Below, piece after piece: positions 6,200 to 14,055 of a stretch of 64,000 bases of DNA (positions are counted from its first letter, which is position 1; each line of letters starts with the position of its first letter). The notes below the pieces were generated by a model that worked only from the letters and a program-made list of their open reading frames with translations, ran no database searches and was not told the origin of the DNA. The translations under genes were made by a program, and so were the position numbers. Origin of the DNA: Treponema sp. (GTDB taxonomy: Bacteria > Spirochaetota > Spirochaetia > Treponematales > Treponemataceae); assembly GCA_016288205.1 (NCBI GenBank), contig JAEEYO010000052.1, forward strand, positions 1 to 64,000. The letters run 5' to 3'.

Positions 6200-7441
6200 T
6201 TATTTACCCAAAGCGTTTTCGATATAGGAACGGAGCGTATTCTCAGGAACCACGGATTTTACGAAATCGGAATCAGCGGCAATCTTCAGAGCCTCGTCCA
6301 AATCCGCGGGAAGCATCTCAAGGGAAGCGACATCCTTTTCGGACGCGTTGTAGAGATCCAGATCAACCGGAGACGGCAGCTCAAGCTTCTTCTCCATGCC
6401 CTCAAGCCCAGCCGCAATCACAAGGGCCAGCACCAGATACTGATTGCATTTCGTGTCGGGCGAGCGGAGTTCTATGCGCGAAAGCTCTCCCTCGGCAGCA
6501 GGAACGCGGATAAGCTGGCTTCTGTTTTGCCTTGACCATGAGACATATTTCGGTGCCTCAAACTGTCCCAGACGCATATAGGAACGCTTGACAGGATTCG
6601 TAAACGCGGCGATTTCCCGGCTCCTTTTCAGAATGCCCGCAGTAAAGGATTTTGCCTCGGGGCTTTCCTTCGCGAAAAGATTCTCTCCTCCCTTGTGCAG
6701 TGAAAGATTCACATGGAAACCGTTGCCCGCCTCTCCGTCCAACGGCTTGGGCTCAAAACTCGCATAAAGCCCCGCCTGAGACGCTATGGTACGAACCGTG
6801 GTCTTGAAGGTTGAAACATTGTCGGCAGCCCTCATCGCGTCATCGTACTTGAAGTCAATCTCGTTCTGACCGGGACCAGACTCGTGGTGGCTTGTCTCGG
6901 GGACGATCCCCATCTGCTCAAGGTTCAGGATGATGTCACGCCGCACGTTCTCACCCTTGTCCAGAGGCGCAAGGTCACAGTAGGAGGCGTAATCCTGAGG
7001 TGTCATGGTCGGCATTCCCTTCTCGTCCAGATTGAAAAGATAGAACTCACATTCGGTTCCCACCTTCACGCTGTAACCGGCCTTATCGCATTTCTCAAGG
7101 ACCTTTTTCAGGATATGGCGGGAGTCCCCCTCAAAAGGAGTACCGTCAGGATACGAGATGCCGCAGTAAAGACGAGCGACCCTCCCCCGCTGAGGCCGCC
7201 ACGGAAGAACCGAGAGAGTCGTGGAGTCCGGCTTGATCACAAGGTCGCTTTTGCTCACGTTCAAAAATCCACGGATGGCACTTGCGTCAAACGAGATTCC
7301 GTCCTGAAACGCCCTCTTCAAGACCGACGGCTGAACAGAAACGCTCTTTACCTCTCCGAAAATATCAGTGAAAAGCAGCTTTATGAACTTCACGTCATTT
7401 TCCGCGACATACTGCATTACTTCCGATTGCGAATATTCCAT
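6200..7441 (-). CDS. glnA: Glutamine synthetase, type I
   Basis: ATP-dependent synthesis of glutamine from glutamate and ammonium. 413 aa, slightly shorter than the usual 440-470. Recognisable parts are the N-terminal beta-grasp domain with LLFTDIFGEVKS, the metal-binding GTECEFYLF, NEIDFKY, GNGFHVNLSL, the ATP/glutamate segment NRSQLIRVP, and ELRSPD. No obvious adenylylation Tyr loop was identified, consistent with the short form. A GGAAGG ribosome site precedes the ATG. It is the third gene of a minus-strand operon after glmS, 40 nt downstream of it, so synthesis of glutamine and its use by GlmS are co-expressed, with the ANTAR regulator following. Confidence 0.93.
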   Translation of the reverse strand: MEYSQSEVMQYVAENDVKFIKLLFTDIFGEVKSVSVQPSVLKRAFQDGISFDASAIRGFLNVSKSDLVIKPDSTTLSVLPWRPQRGRVARLYCGISYPDGTPFEGDSRHILKKVLEKCDKAGYSVKVGTECEFYLFNLDEKGMPTMTPQDYASYCDLAPLDKGENVRRDIILNLEQMGIVPETSHHESGPGQNEIDFKYDDAMRAADNVSTFKTTVRTIASQAGLYASFEPKPLDGEAGNGFHVNLSLHKGGENLFAKESPEAKSFTAGILKRSREIAAFTNPVKRSYMRLGQFEAPKYVSWSRQNRSQLIRVPAAEGELSRIELRSPDTKCNQYLVLALVIAAGLEGMEKKLELPSPVDLDLYNASEKDVASLEMLPADLDEALKIAADSDFVKSVVPENTLRSYIENALGK

Positions 7442-7480
7442 TTTCTTCCTTCCATAAAAACAATAAGATTTTTAACGCTG

Positions 7481-9325
7481 TTATTCCACAGTCACCGATT
7501 TCGCAAGGTTACGAGGCTTGTCCGGGTCATTTCCCCTCTGGACCGCACAGTAGTATGAGAAAAGCTGGGCCGGGATTATGCTCAAAAGGGACGCGAACGC
7601 AGGCTCAGTATCAGGGATGCGGATCACCTCGTTGGCGCACTTGGCAAAAGATTTTCCCTCGCCGGTTGTAATGACCAGGGTTGAGCATCCTCGGGTAAGA
7701 ACCTCCTCCAGATTGCTCGCAACTTTGTCATAGAGCTCAGGCTCGGTCGCAAGCCCCACAACAAGGGTCGTTTCATCCACCAGGGCGATGGGACCGTGCT
7801 TAAGTTCACCGGCAGCAAAGGCCTCGCTGTGCATGTAGCTCACTTCCTTGAGTTTCAGGGCACATTCAAGGCTCGTCGCGGAGTCATACAGCCTTCCGAT
7901 GAAGAAAACCTTCTCCTTGTTGAAGTTGCGTGACACAAATCGCTGTATGTCGCTCTGATTGTCAAGAATCTCCTGCACCTTGCCCGGAATCTTCGTAAGC
8001 TCCCCGATGAGTCTCCGGTACTCTCCCTCAGATATGTTTCCACGCTCAAAGGCACTCTTCAAGGCGAGCATGTAAAGGCACATGAGCTGGGTCGTATATG
8101 CCTTGGTTGACGCGACCGCAATCTCAGGACCCGCCCAGGTGTAGATTACGTCATCGGCCTCACGGCTCACGCTGCTTCCCACGCAGTTGGTTATGGCAAT
8201 CACATGGACACCGAAGCTTTTGGCAAGCCTGAGTGCGGCAAGTGTGTCGGCGGTCTCACCGGACTGACTGATTACGATAAAAATGTCATCCTTGTTCAAG
8301 ATGGGATTCCTGTACCTGAATTCCGAAGCGACATCCACCACCACGGGAAGCCTCGCGAAGTGCTCGAACGCATATCGGGCCACCACACCGGCATGATAGG
8401 CGGTTCCACAGGCGGTAATCACAATCCGGCGCGCGTTCTTCCAATCCTCACCGCTCATCTTAAGCTCCTCGAACTGGATGTCACTGGGCTTTCCGTCGAT
8501 CTCCTTCACATGGGGGCGCAGGGTATCGGTAAGTGCCTTGGGCTGCTCGTGGATTTCCTTGAGCATGAAGTGCGCGTATCCACCCTTCTCCGCGGATGAA
8601 ACGTCCCAGTCCACGTGATAGGGCTCCTTTATGACACGGTTTCCGTCCTCGTCGAAAAGATCCACGTGGTCGGCGTAAAGAACGGCAATCTGCTTCTGGT
8701 CCAGGAAATAGACTTCCCTCGTGTGCTCAAGGACGGCGGGAACATCACTCGCTATGAAATTCTCACCCTGGCCCAGCCCCACGATCAAAGGACTCTCCTT
8801 TCTTGCCGCGATGATTCTGTCGGGATAGTCCCTGCATATCACTCCCAGCGCATAGCTTCCCTCAAGACGATGGGTTGCGTTCAGCACGGACTCAAAGATG
8901 TCACCGGTCTGCTCGTAAAAATAATTTATCAGATGCGCGACTACCTCAGTATCAGTCTGGCTCCTGAATACAATGCCCTGACCCTGCAGCCATGCCTTGA
9001 GCTTCGTGTAGTTCTCGATGATTCCGTTGTGAACAATGGCGATCGTGCCGCTGACGTTCGTGTGCGGGTGCGCGTTGATGTCGCTCGGCTCACCGTGAGT
9101 CGCCCATCTCGTGTGTCCGATTCCAAGGCTGCCCTCAATCACTTCCTTGGCAATCCTTTCCTCAAGCACTTTCAATGCGCCCTTCACTTTCCGCACTATG
9201 ATGTCCTCACCGTCAAAAACCGCTATTCCCGCGCTGTCATATCCACGGTACTCCAGTTTCTTCAGACCATCAACCAAAATCGGGGTCGCCTTTTTCTCAC
9301 CCACGTATCCGACAATTCCGCACAT
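7481..9325 (-). CDS. glmS: Glutamine--fructose-6-phosphate aminotransferase (isomerizing)
   Basis: Makes glucosamine-6-phosphate from fructose-6-phosphate and glutamine, the entry step to peptidoglycan amino sugars. 614 aa. The start at 9325 is fixed by the catalytic N-terminal Cys (MCGIVGYVG); an upstream in-frame extension would bury it. The N-terminal Ntn glutaminase domain (RWATHG, HNGIIENY) is followed by two SIS domains (TACGTAYHAG, SQSGETADTL, AFAAGELKHGPIALV) and the conserved end LAKSVTVE. A GGGAGAA site precedes the start. No glmS ribozyme can fit, as only about 48 nt separate it from the upstream gene. Confidence 0.96.
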   Translation of the reverse strand: MCGIVGYVGEKKATPILVDGLKKLEYRGYDSAGIAVFDGEDIIVRKVKGALKVLEERIAKEVIEGSLGIGHTRWATHGEPSDINAHPHTNVSGTIAIVHNGIIENYTKLKAWLQGQGIVFRSQTDTEVVAHLINYFYEQTGDIFESVLNATHRLEGSYALGVICRDYPDRIIAARKESPLIVGLGQGENFIASDVPAVLEHTREVYFLDQKQIAVLYADHVDLFDEDGNRVIKEPYHVDWDVSSAEKGGYAHFMLKEIHEQPKALTDTLRPHVKEIDGKPSDIQFEELKMSGEDWKNARRIVITACGTAYHAGVVARYAFEHFARLPVVVDVASEFRYRNPILNKDDIFIVISQSGETADTLAALRLAKSFGVHVIAITNCVGSSVSREADDVIYTWAGPEIAVASTKAYTTQLMCLYMLALKSAFERGNISEGEYRRLIGELTKIPGKVQEILDNQSDIQRFVSRNFNKEKVFFIGRLYDSATSLECALKLKEVSYMHSEAFAAGELKHGPIALVDETTLVVGLATEPELYDKVASNLEEVLTRGCSTLVITTGEGKSFAKCANEVIRIPDTEPAFASLLSIIPAQLFSYYCAVQRGNDPDKPRNLAKSVTVE

Positions 9326-9373
9326 ATTTTCTCCCTTCTTTCCCACTTTAAATGGCAAATATCTTCTATTAGA

Positions 9374-10285
9374 TTATACCAAGCCTTGAAGAATGTCCAC
9401 AAGTCTTTGGTCATATATCTTTGACTTACGCCTCAAATCCTGCACGGCCTGCTTCGGAGAAAGCCTGCGGTGGTAGGCGCGTTTCGTAATCAGTGCGGTA
9501 TAGCTGTCCGCAATCCTGAGTATTCTCGCAACCAAAGGAATCTGGTCTCCCTTCAGGCTCTCAGGATATCCGCTTCCGTCCATATTCTCATGGTGCAGAT
9601 AGCTCGCTTCCCTGCATGTCTCCCAAAGGTTCCTTGGCAGAAAGCTGATCTCATCCTCAAAACTGATCACGTGCTTTTTAAATTTGACCTTCTCCTTCCG
9701 GTTCAGAATCTCCATGCGGAAAAGCTCGGGCTCCACCTCCAAAAATCCGCTGTCATAAACCAGGGCCGCATAAAAGCATGACGCGCACTCAGCCGGGGGA
9801 CACTTGGCAGCCTCCGCAATCCGGTACACGAGGGGAGCCACAATGTAGGTATTTCCCGGACGCACAGTATGCAAATCAGTATGGCGGGAGAGCTCGACGC
9901 ACTTTTCAAGAAGCTCCTCGTTCTGCTCCTTGCTCAGCCCCTCAATCACTGTGTTTTTCACACGCTCCTCGACTTCATCAAAGGCCGCCTTGTGATTTTT
10001 TATGCTGTGCCTCCAGTGCAGACGGACAATCAGCCTTTCGGTAAAAAATCCCAAAATGACAAGCAGGATTCCAGCCGCGGAAATCCTGATGAGGGCACCG
10101 AGGTCCTGGGCACCGTCATCCTGCTGAGAAAAAAGATCCCTTATGGTAAAAAGCGTGGAAGTAAATTCCTCACCGAATCCTCCGGTATCACGCACATCCG
10201 CCGAAAGAGGAACCGCATTCAAAACAAATGCCGCGTAAGCCAAGCAGACTCTGATTTTTTTTCCCCATGCAGACTTTCCCATCAT
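9374..10285 (-). CDS. Membrane-anchored HD-GYP-like protein with degenerate HD motif
   Basis: 303 aa. It has an N-terminal signal or first membrane segment, a second membrane helix at about 65-88, and a cytoplasmic HD-GYP-like domain. The second signature is intact (HHENMDGSGYP, residues 231-241) and is followed by ARILRIADSYTAL, but the usual H-D-x-G-K is replaced by VYDSG at 176-180, losing a metal-ligand His. Canonical HD-GYP proteins hydrolyse c-di-GMP; this one may be a c-di-GMP-binding or structural variant. It is the first gene of the run leading into glmS, glnA and the ANTAR gene. A TAGAAT -10 box lies 6 nt before the ATG and no ribosome site exists, so its mRNA is probably leaderless. 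Confidence 0.75.
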   Translation of the reverse strand: MMGKSAWGKKIRVCLAYAAFVLNAVPLSADVRDTGGFGEEFTSTLFTIRDLFSQQDDGAQDLGALIRISAAGILLVILGFFTERLIVRLHWRHSIKNHKAAFDEVEERVKNTVIEGLSKEQNEELLEKCVELSRHTDLHTVRPGNTYIVAPLVYRIAEAAKCPPAECASCFYAALVYDSGFLEVEPELFRMEILNRKEKVKFKKHVISFEDEISFLPRNLWETCREASYLHHENMDGSGYPESLKGDQIPLVARILRIADSYTALITKRAYHRRLSPKQAVQDLRRKSKIYDQRLVDILQGLV

Positions 10286-10291
10286 ATAACC

Positions 10292-10321
10292 ATTCTACCC
10301 CAAAAAGAGCCTTTTGTTCAA
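10292..10321 (-). promoter_or_regulatory. Leaderless-type promoter of the HD-GYP-like gene
   Basis: TTGAAC, an 18-nt spacer, TAGAAT, then 6 nt to the ATG at 10285. Transcription would start at or beside the A of the start codon. Confidence 0.6.
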
Positions 10322-10347
10322 GGCAGATTGCGTCATTAGAGCGTCAG

Positions 10348-10376
10348 TTGACGGTGTAATAGAAAAATGCTATAGG
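10348..10376 (+). promoter_or_regulatory. Promoter of the aminotransferase gene
   Basis: TTGACG, 17-nt spacer, TATAGG, about 60 nt upstream of the ATG at 10443. Confidence 0.5.
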
Positions 10377-10442
10377 AAAAAATAAAAAAAATATATTATG
10401 CAAAAAAGGGCGGAAAATGCTATACTGGGCGTGGAGATTAAC

Positions 10443-11603
10443 ATGAGACCCTTATCAGACAAAACATCGGTTTTTACAGATTCCGTTATCCGCAGGATGA
10501 CACGTATTTCAAATGAGTTCGGCGCAATCAACCTGAGCCAGGGATTCCCGGATTTTGACCCACCGAAGCCCATACTGAGCCGGCTTGCGGAAGTCACGGG
10601 AGAGGATTTCCACCAGTATGCAGTAACCTGGGGAGCGCAGAATTTCCGCGAGGGAGTCGCAAAAAAATACGAGCATTTCTCAGGACAGAAGATAGACCCG
10701 AACAAGGAGATTGTAGTCACATGCGGAAGCACGGAGGCGATGATGGCATCCATGCTGAGCGTGGTGAACCCCGGGGACAAGGTCGCAATCTTCTCGCCAT
10801 TCTACGAAAACTACGGGGCCGACGCAATTCTTTCAGGCGCAGAGCCGATTTACGTCCCACTTCACGCCCCTGATTTTGACTTCGACCCGAACGAGCTTGA
10901 GGACGCTTTCAAAAAGGGAGCCAAAGTGCTCATACTGTGCAATCCCTCGAACCCGTGCGGAAAAGTCTTCAACCGGGACGAGCTTGGCGACATAGCGACC
11001 CTCGCCGAAAAATACGACGCCTATGTGATAACCGACGAGGTATACGAGCACATCACCTACGACGATCACGAGCACGTCTATTTCTCCACTCTGCCGGGGA
11101 TGAAGGAAAGAACCATAGTCTGCTCCTCGCTCTCAAAGACATACAGCATCACGGGATGGAGACTCGGCTACACGATCGCGTCCGAGGAAGTCACCGAGCG
11201 GATCAAAAAGGTCCACGACTTTCTTACCGTGGGAGCCGCCGCACCATTGCAGGAAGCTGCCGTAACAGGTCTTTCCTTCGGCGATGATTATTACCGCGAC
11301 CTCAGGGAAAAATACTCCGCCAAGAGACAGCTCATGCTGAACGGCCTTGACGCGCTCAAAATCCCGCACACAGTTCCACAGGGAGCCTACTACATCCTGC
11401 TGGACATCTCCGAGTTCGGCTACGATAGCGACCTTGATTTTGCCGTTGACCTCGCGAAGAAAGTCGGCGTGGGAACTGTCCCGGGCTCCTCATTCTTCAG
11501 CGAAAAGGAAAACCGCTTCGTAAGGATTCACTTCGCCAAAAAGGAGGAGACACTGAACGCGGCCCTTGAAAAGCTCTCCGACCTAAGGAAAAAATTCAGC
11601 TGA
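10443..11603 (+). CDS. PLP-dependent class I/II aminotransferase
   Basis: Cytosolic fold-type I transaminase, 386 aa from the start at 10443, where GGAG lies 6 nt upstream; an ATG at 10398 gives a 15-residue extension without a ribosome site. Motifs are NLSQGFPDF near the N-terminus, the Asn-Pro substrate segment CNPSNPCGKVF, the cofactor Asp in TDEVYEH, the Schiff-base Lys in SSLSKTYS followed by GWRLGY, and the C-terminal carboxylate-binding Arg in FVRIHF. The family includes aspartate, aromatic, methionine and kynurenine aminotransferases. The N-terminal pattern is closest to the kynurenine/methionine branch, but the substrate cannot be fixed from sequence. It converges on the next gene. 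Confidence 0.88.
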   Translation: MRPLSDKTSVFTDSVIRRMTRISNEFGAINLSQGFPDFDPPKPILSRLAEVTGEDFHQYAVTWGAQNFREGVAKKYEHFSGQKIDPNKEIVVTCGSTEAMMASMLSVVNPGDKVAIFSPFYENYGADAILSGAEPIYVPLHAPDFDFDPNELEDAFKKGAKVLILCNPSNPCGKVFNRDELGDIATLAEKYDAYVITDEVYEHITYDDHEHVYFSTLPGMKERTIVCSSLSKTYSITGWRLGYTIASEEVTERIKKVHDFLTVGAAAPLQEAAVTGLSFGDDYYRDLREKYSAKRQLMLNGLDALKIPHTVPQGAYYILLDISEFGYDSDLDFAVDLAKKVGVGTVPGSSFFSEKENRFVRIHFAKKEETLNAALEKLSDLRKKFS

Positions 11604-11612
11604 AGGCAACCT

Positions 11613-12635
11613 CTAAAATAGAACCGTGCATACCAGGGGAAGATGGTCCGAGTATCCCTTTCCGTCCCAGATCTTGTACTTCTCCGGTATGCTGCTCTCA
11701 CTGTCGCACCAAGGCCCCCCGGTCGCAGGCTCGAAATCCGTAATCTCAACTGGACCACAGGCAAAGAAGTGATCGATCCTTGACCACTCCCCGTCGTAAT
11801 AATAGCTTCCCGGCCCGATCAGCTCCTGATTCAGGTCAAACCAGGGAGAAAGAACTTCCGTCCCAACGCGGCCCTCATCGTCACTGGGATCGGACCTAAG
11901 AAGAATCATGTCGGAAGACGACGCCTTTTTGAACTTGGAGATGTCACGGTTAAAATCTCCGCAGGCAAGGGCAGGCACGTTCAGTCCCGCGCATTTTTCC
12001 ATTCTCCGGCAGAGCACTGCTTCCTGGCTCCTCCTCCATTTTTCGCTCACGTTCTCTCCCCCGCTCATGCTCTTCCAGTGATTGACAAAAAGAACCAGTG
12101 TCTTCTCTCCCTTCAAGACATTCACCTGCATGATCGGCCTCATACGCGGCATCTCGAAGTCAGTACGTATGTCCAGTGCATGCACCGTAAGATTCTCAAG
12201 TGGATAGCGTGAAAGTACTCCGCAGCCTATGGCACAGTCATCGGATTTCGCAAAGCAGGCGTAATCGTAAACCTTTTTCGAGCTCCACTCACCCGCAAGG
12301 AAATTGCTGATGTCATGCACCACTCCCTCGTTCTCAAGCTCCTCCAGCACGACCACATCCGCGTCAAGGGTCTTTATGGAGGACGCAAGCCGGCTCAGCC
12401 TCTCCACATAAGCCTCGTTCCCCCATGTCTTGCTCTTGATGAACTCCTCGTACTCACCGCCGTCCGTCACGGAATCAAAAAAGGTCTGTACATTCCAGCT
12501 CAGAACCCTCAGGGACACGGCATCCTCCCTTGATTTCGCCGAACCAGCGGACACATTCCCGGCGCATGAAACCAGGGAAAGCCCGCATCCCAAACACAGC
12601 ATAAAACCCAAAAAACGCAATCTTCTGAAAATCAT
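11613..12635 (-). CDS. Lipoprotein of the endonuclease/exonuclease/phosphatase (EEP) family
   Basis: 340 aa from the start at 12635, preceded by GGAGG. It has a lipoprotein signal with lipobox LVSC, so it is likely tethered to a membrane outside the cytoplasm. The EEP fold is complete: SWNVQTFFD (Asn), VVVLEELEN (Glu), NHWKS (His), GDFNRD (Asp/Asn) and a terminal SDHLPLV (Asp-His pair). Members cleave phosphodiester or phosphomonoester bonds in DNA, lipids or sugar phosphates; an exported DNase or sphingomyelinase-like role is possible. The upstream region carries the same two-block motif as the rpn gene. Confidence 0.85.
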   Translation of the reverse strand: MIFRRLRFLGFMLCLGCGLSLVSCAGNVSAGSAKSREDAVSLRVLSWNVQTFFDSVTDGGEYEEFIKSKTWGNEAYVERLSRLASSIKTLDADVVVLEELENEGVVHDISNFLAGEWSSKKVYDYACFAKSDDCAIGCGVLSRYPLENLTVHALDIRTDFEMPRMRPIMQVNVLKGEKTLVLFVNHWKSMSGGENVSEKWRRSQEAVLCRRMEKCAGLNVPALACGDFNRDISKFKKASSSDMILLRSDPSDDEGRVGTEVLSPWFDLNQELIGPGSYYYDGEWSRIDHFFACGPVEITDFEPATGGPWCDSESSIPEKYKIWDGKGYSDHLPLVCTVLF

Positions 12636-12680
12636 AAATCCTCCGTAAAAAATACCCCTTGAAAACTTTTCGTCCTCACT

Positions 12681-12717
12681 ATAGTAATAGCCGCAAATCT
12701 TCGTCACGGTAATCAAA
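12681..12717 (-). promoter_or_regulatory. Shared upstream motif, copy 2 (before EEP lipoprotein)
   Basis: TTTGATTACCGTG and CTATTACTAT on the minus strand, matching the pair at 3958-3995; the sequence between and around them differs. Confidence 0.45.
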
Positions 12718-12790
12718 TTTGCAAATTTTTTTTAGAATTCCTCTCATTTTTTTCAAAATCACCATTTTCTCCACCGAATCCCGCCTGCCC

Positions 12791-12819
12791 TTGAACAAAA
12801 ACAGGAATAATTATATAGT
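12791..12819 (+). promoter_or_regulatory. Leaderless-type promoter of the lipoprotein gene
   Basis: TTGAAC, 17-nt spacer, TATAGT, then AGAAAC and the ATG at 12826. No ribosome-binding site can fit between the predicted start of transcription and the ATG. Confidence 0.65.
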
Positions 12820-12825
12820 AGAAAC

Positions 12826-14043
12826 ATGGAAAAATTCAGTGCCGAACAAATCAGAACAAAGCCCCTTAAAAATCATCTCATTTTAGCCGCCGCTCTTCTC
12901 GCATCCTTATTGATTTTCTTCCCGTCATGCGACAAAAAGACATCGGAACCGGAATCCTCCGACGCGTCACTCGGCGATTTCGTGGAGATTTCCCCGGCAC
13001 AGAAAAACCACACATGGTATTATTTCACCGAAAACTCATTCGCAAAAACCGAGCTTCCCCAGAACACGCCCGAAGTCCACGAGAAACCCTGGACAGAATC
13101 AGTGCGCATCGCATCATCAGGAGCAGTGCCGGTAAGCGTAAAATCGGACTCAGACGCGGCCTATGCCCTTGTCAACAGGCTGGGTATGCTCGCATTCAAC
13201 GGAGAGTCCGTATCCCTCTGCGCCGACGCATCCATTTTTTCGGGGGTCACGGCGGACTCAATGGTCTTCAGCGAGGAGAGCCCGGTATTTTACCTTTACA
13301 GAAGCTCCTTCTTCAACGTGGATTATGAGAAATCAATTTCGGCGGCGGTTCAAAAGGACAGACCCTTCCTCGTGGAATATGACCCGAAGGCGAAGATTGT
13401 CTATCCGCTCGTCACATACAGCAACCTGAACCTTTCGGACGACCAGCAGATCGCGGGATTTTTTTGGGACGGAAAGACATGGACATGCTCGGCAAAAAGA
13501 AGCGTGGACGGACGCGTGGAATTCACATATTTCGACTGGAACCCCAACGTACCGATTACGGAACTCTCGCCTGCAATCGACAGGTCGGCACAGTTCACTT
13601 TCAGACAGTCATCGGAGGACCAGTTTTTCGGACTCAGCCAGCCAAAGCGTTTCTCAGGCGCACCAACGGAACTCAAGGATTTGCTCCAGAGCATCCCGGC
13701 GGAGTTCACTTTCTCGGTCATCTGGAAAAGCTCTCTCGGAACATCCCCGGTACAGTACTTTCAGCAGGGAAACGGTGCCGCATCCCTCAACGCGAACGCA
13801 TCGGCAGGAAAAAAATACATAGCGGCAATCTTCTCGGACGGAACAAGCTACATAAAGACGGCTCTGGACGACAAAATCTCCGCATTCAGGCTCCCGCTTC
13901 TTCCCGCAGGATACATCTACGGTGATTTCGCAATCTCAGGAGACACACTTTATGTCGCATGGGAACAGAGCAGCTTCTACAAGACAGGCCGCGCAGGATT
14001 CCTTCAGGTGAACCTGCAGACAGTCCTCTCTCAGCTTGAGTAA
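12826..14043 (+). CDS. Lipoprotein of unknown function
   Basis: 405 aa. A basic N-terminus of about 16 residues precedes a hydrophobic stretch and the lipobox FPSC near residue 34, then a Ser/Glu/Asp-rich linker. The rest is rich in beta-prone aromatic repeats (WYYFTENSF, FFWDGKTWTC, FTYFDWNP), compatible with a beta-propeller or sandwich exposed in the periplasm or on the cell surface. I do not recognise a family. It ends 12 nt before the convergent peptide-binding protein gene. The -10 box 6 nt upstream of the ATG indicates leaderless translation. Confidence 0.75.
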   Translation: MEKFSAEQIRTKPLKNHLILAAALLASLLIFFPSCDKKTSEPESSDASLGDFVEISPAQKNHTWYYFTENSFAKTELPQNTPEVHEKPWTESVRIASSGAVPVSVKSDSDAAYALVNRLGMLAFNGESVSLCADASIFSGVTADSMVFSEESPVFYLYRSSFFNVDYEKSISAAVQKDRPFLVEYDPKAKIVYPLVTYSNLNLSDDQQIAGFFWDGKTWTCSAKRSVDGRVEFTYFDWNPNVPITELSPAIDRSAQFTFRQSSEDQFFGLSQPKRFSGAPTELKDLLQSIPAEFTFSVIWKSSLGTSPVQYFQQGNGAASLNANASAGKKYIAAIFSDGTSYIKTALDDKISAFRLPLLPAGYIYGDFAISGDTLYVAWEQSSFYKTGRAGFLQVNLQTVLSQLE

Positions 14044-14055
14044 ATCATCTGACGC

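Noticed and set aside
7442..7480. ANTAR target hairpins in the glnA leader
   Set aside because: The 40-nt gap between glmS and glnA has no paired hexaloop structure.
9326..9373. glmS ribozyme
   Set aside because: The gap before glmS is only 48 nt, too short for the ribozyme, and shows no matching core.
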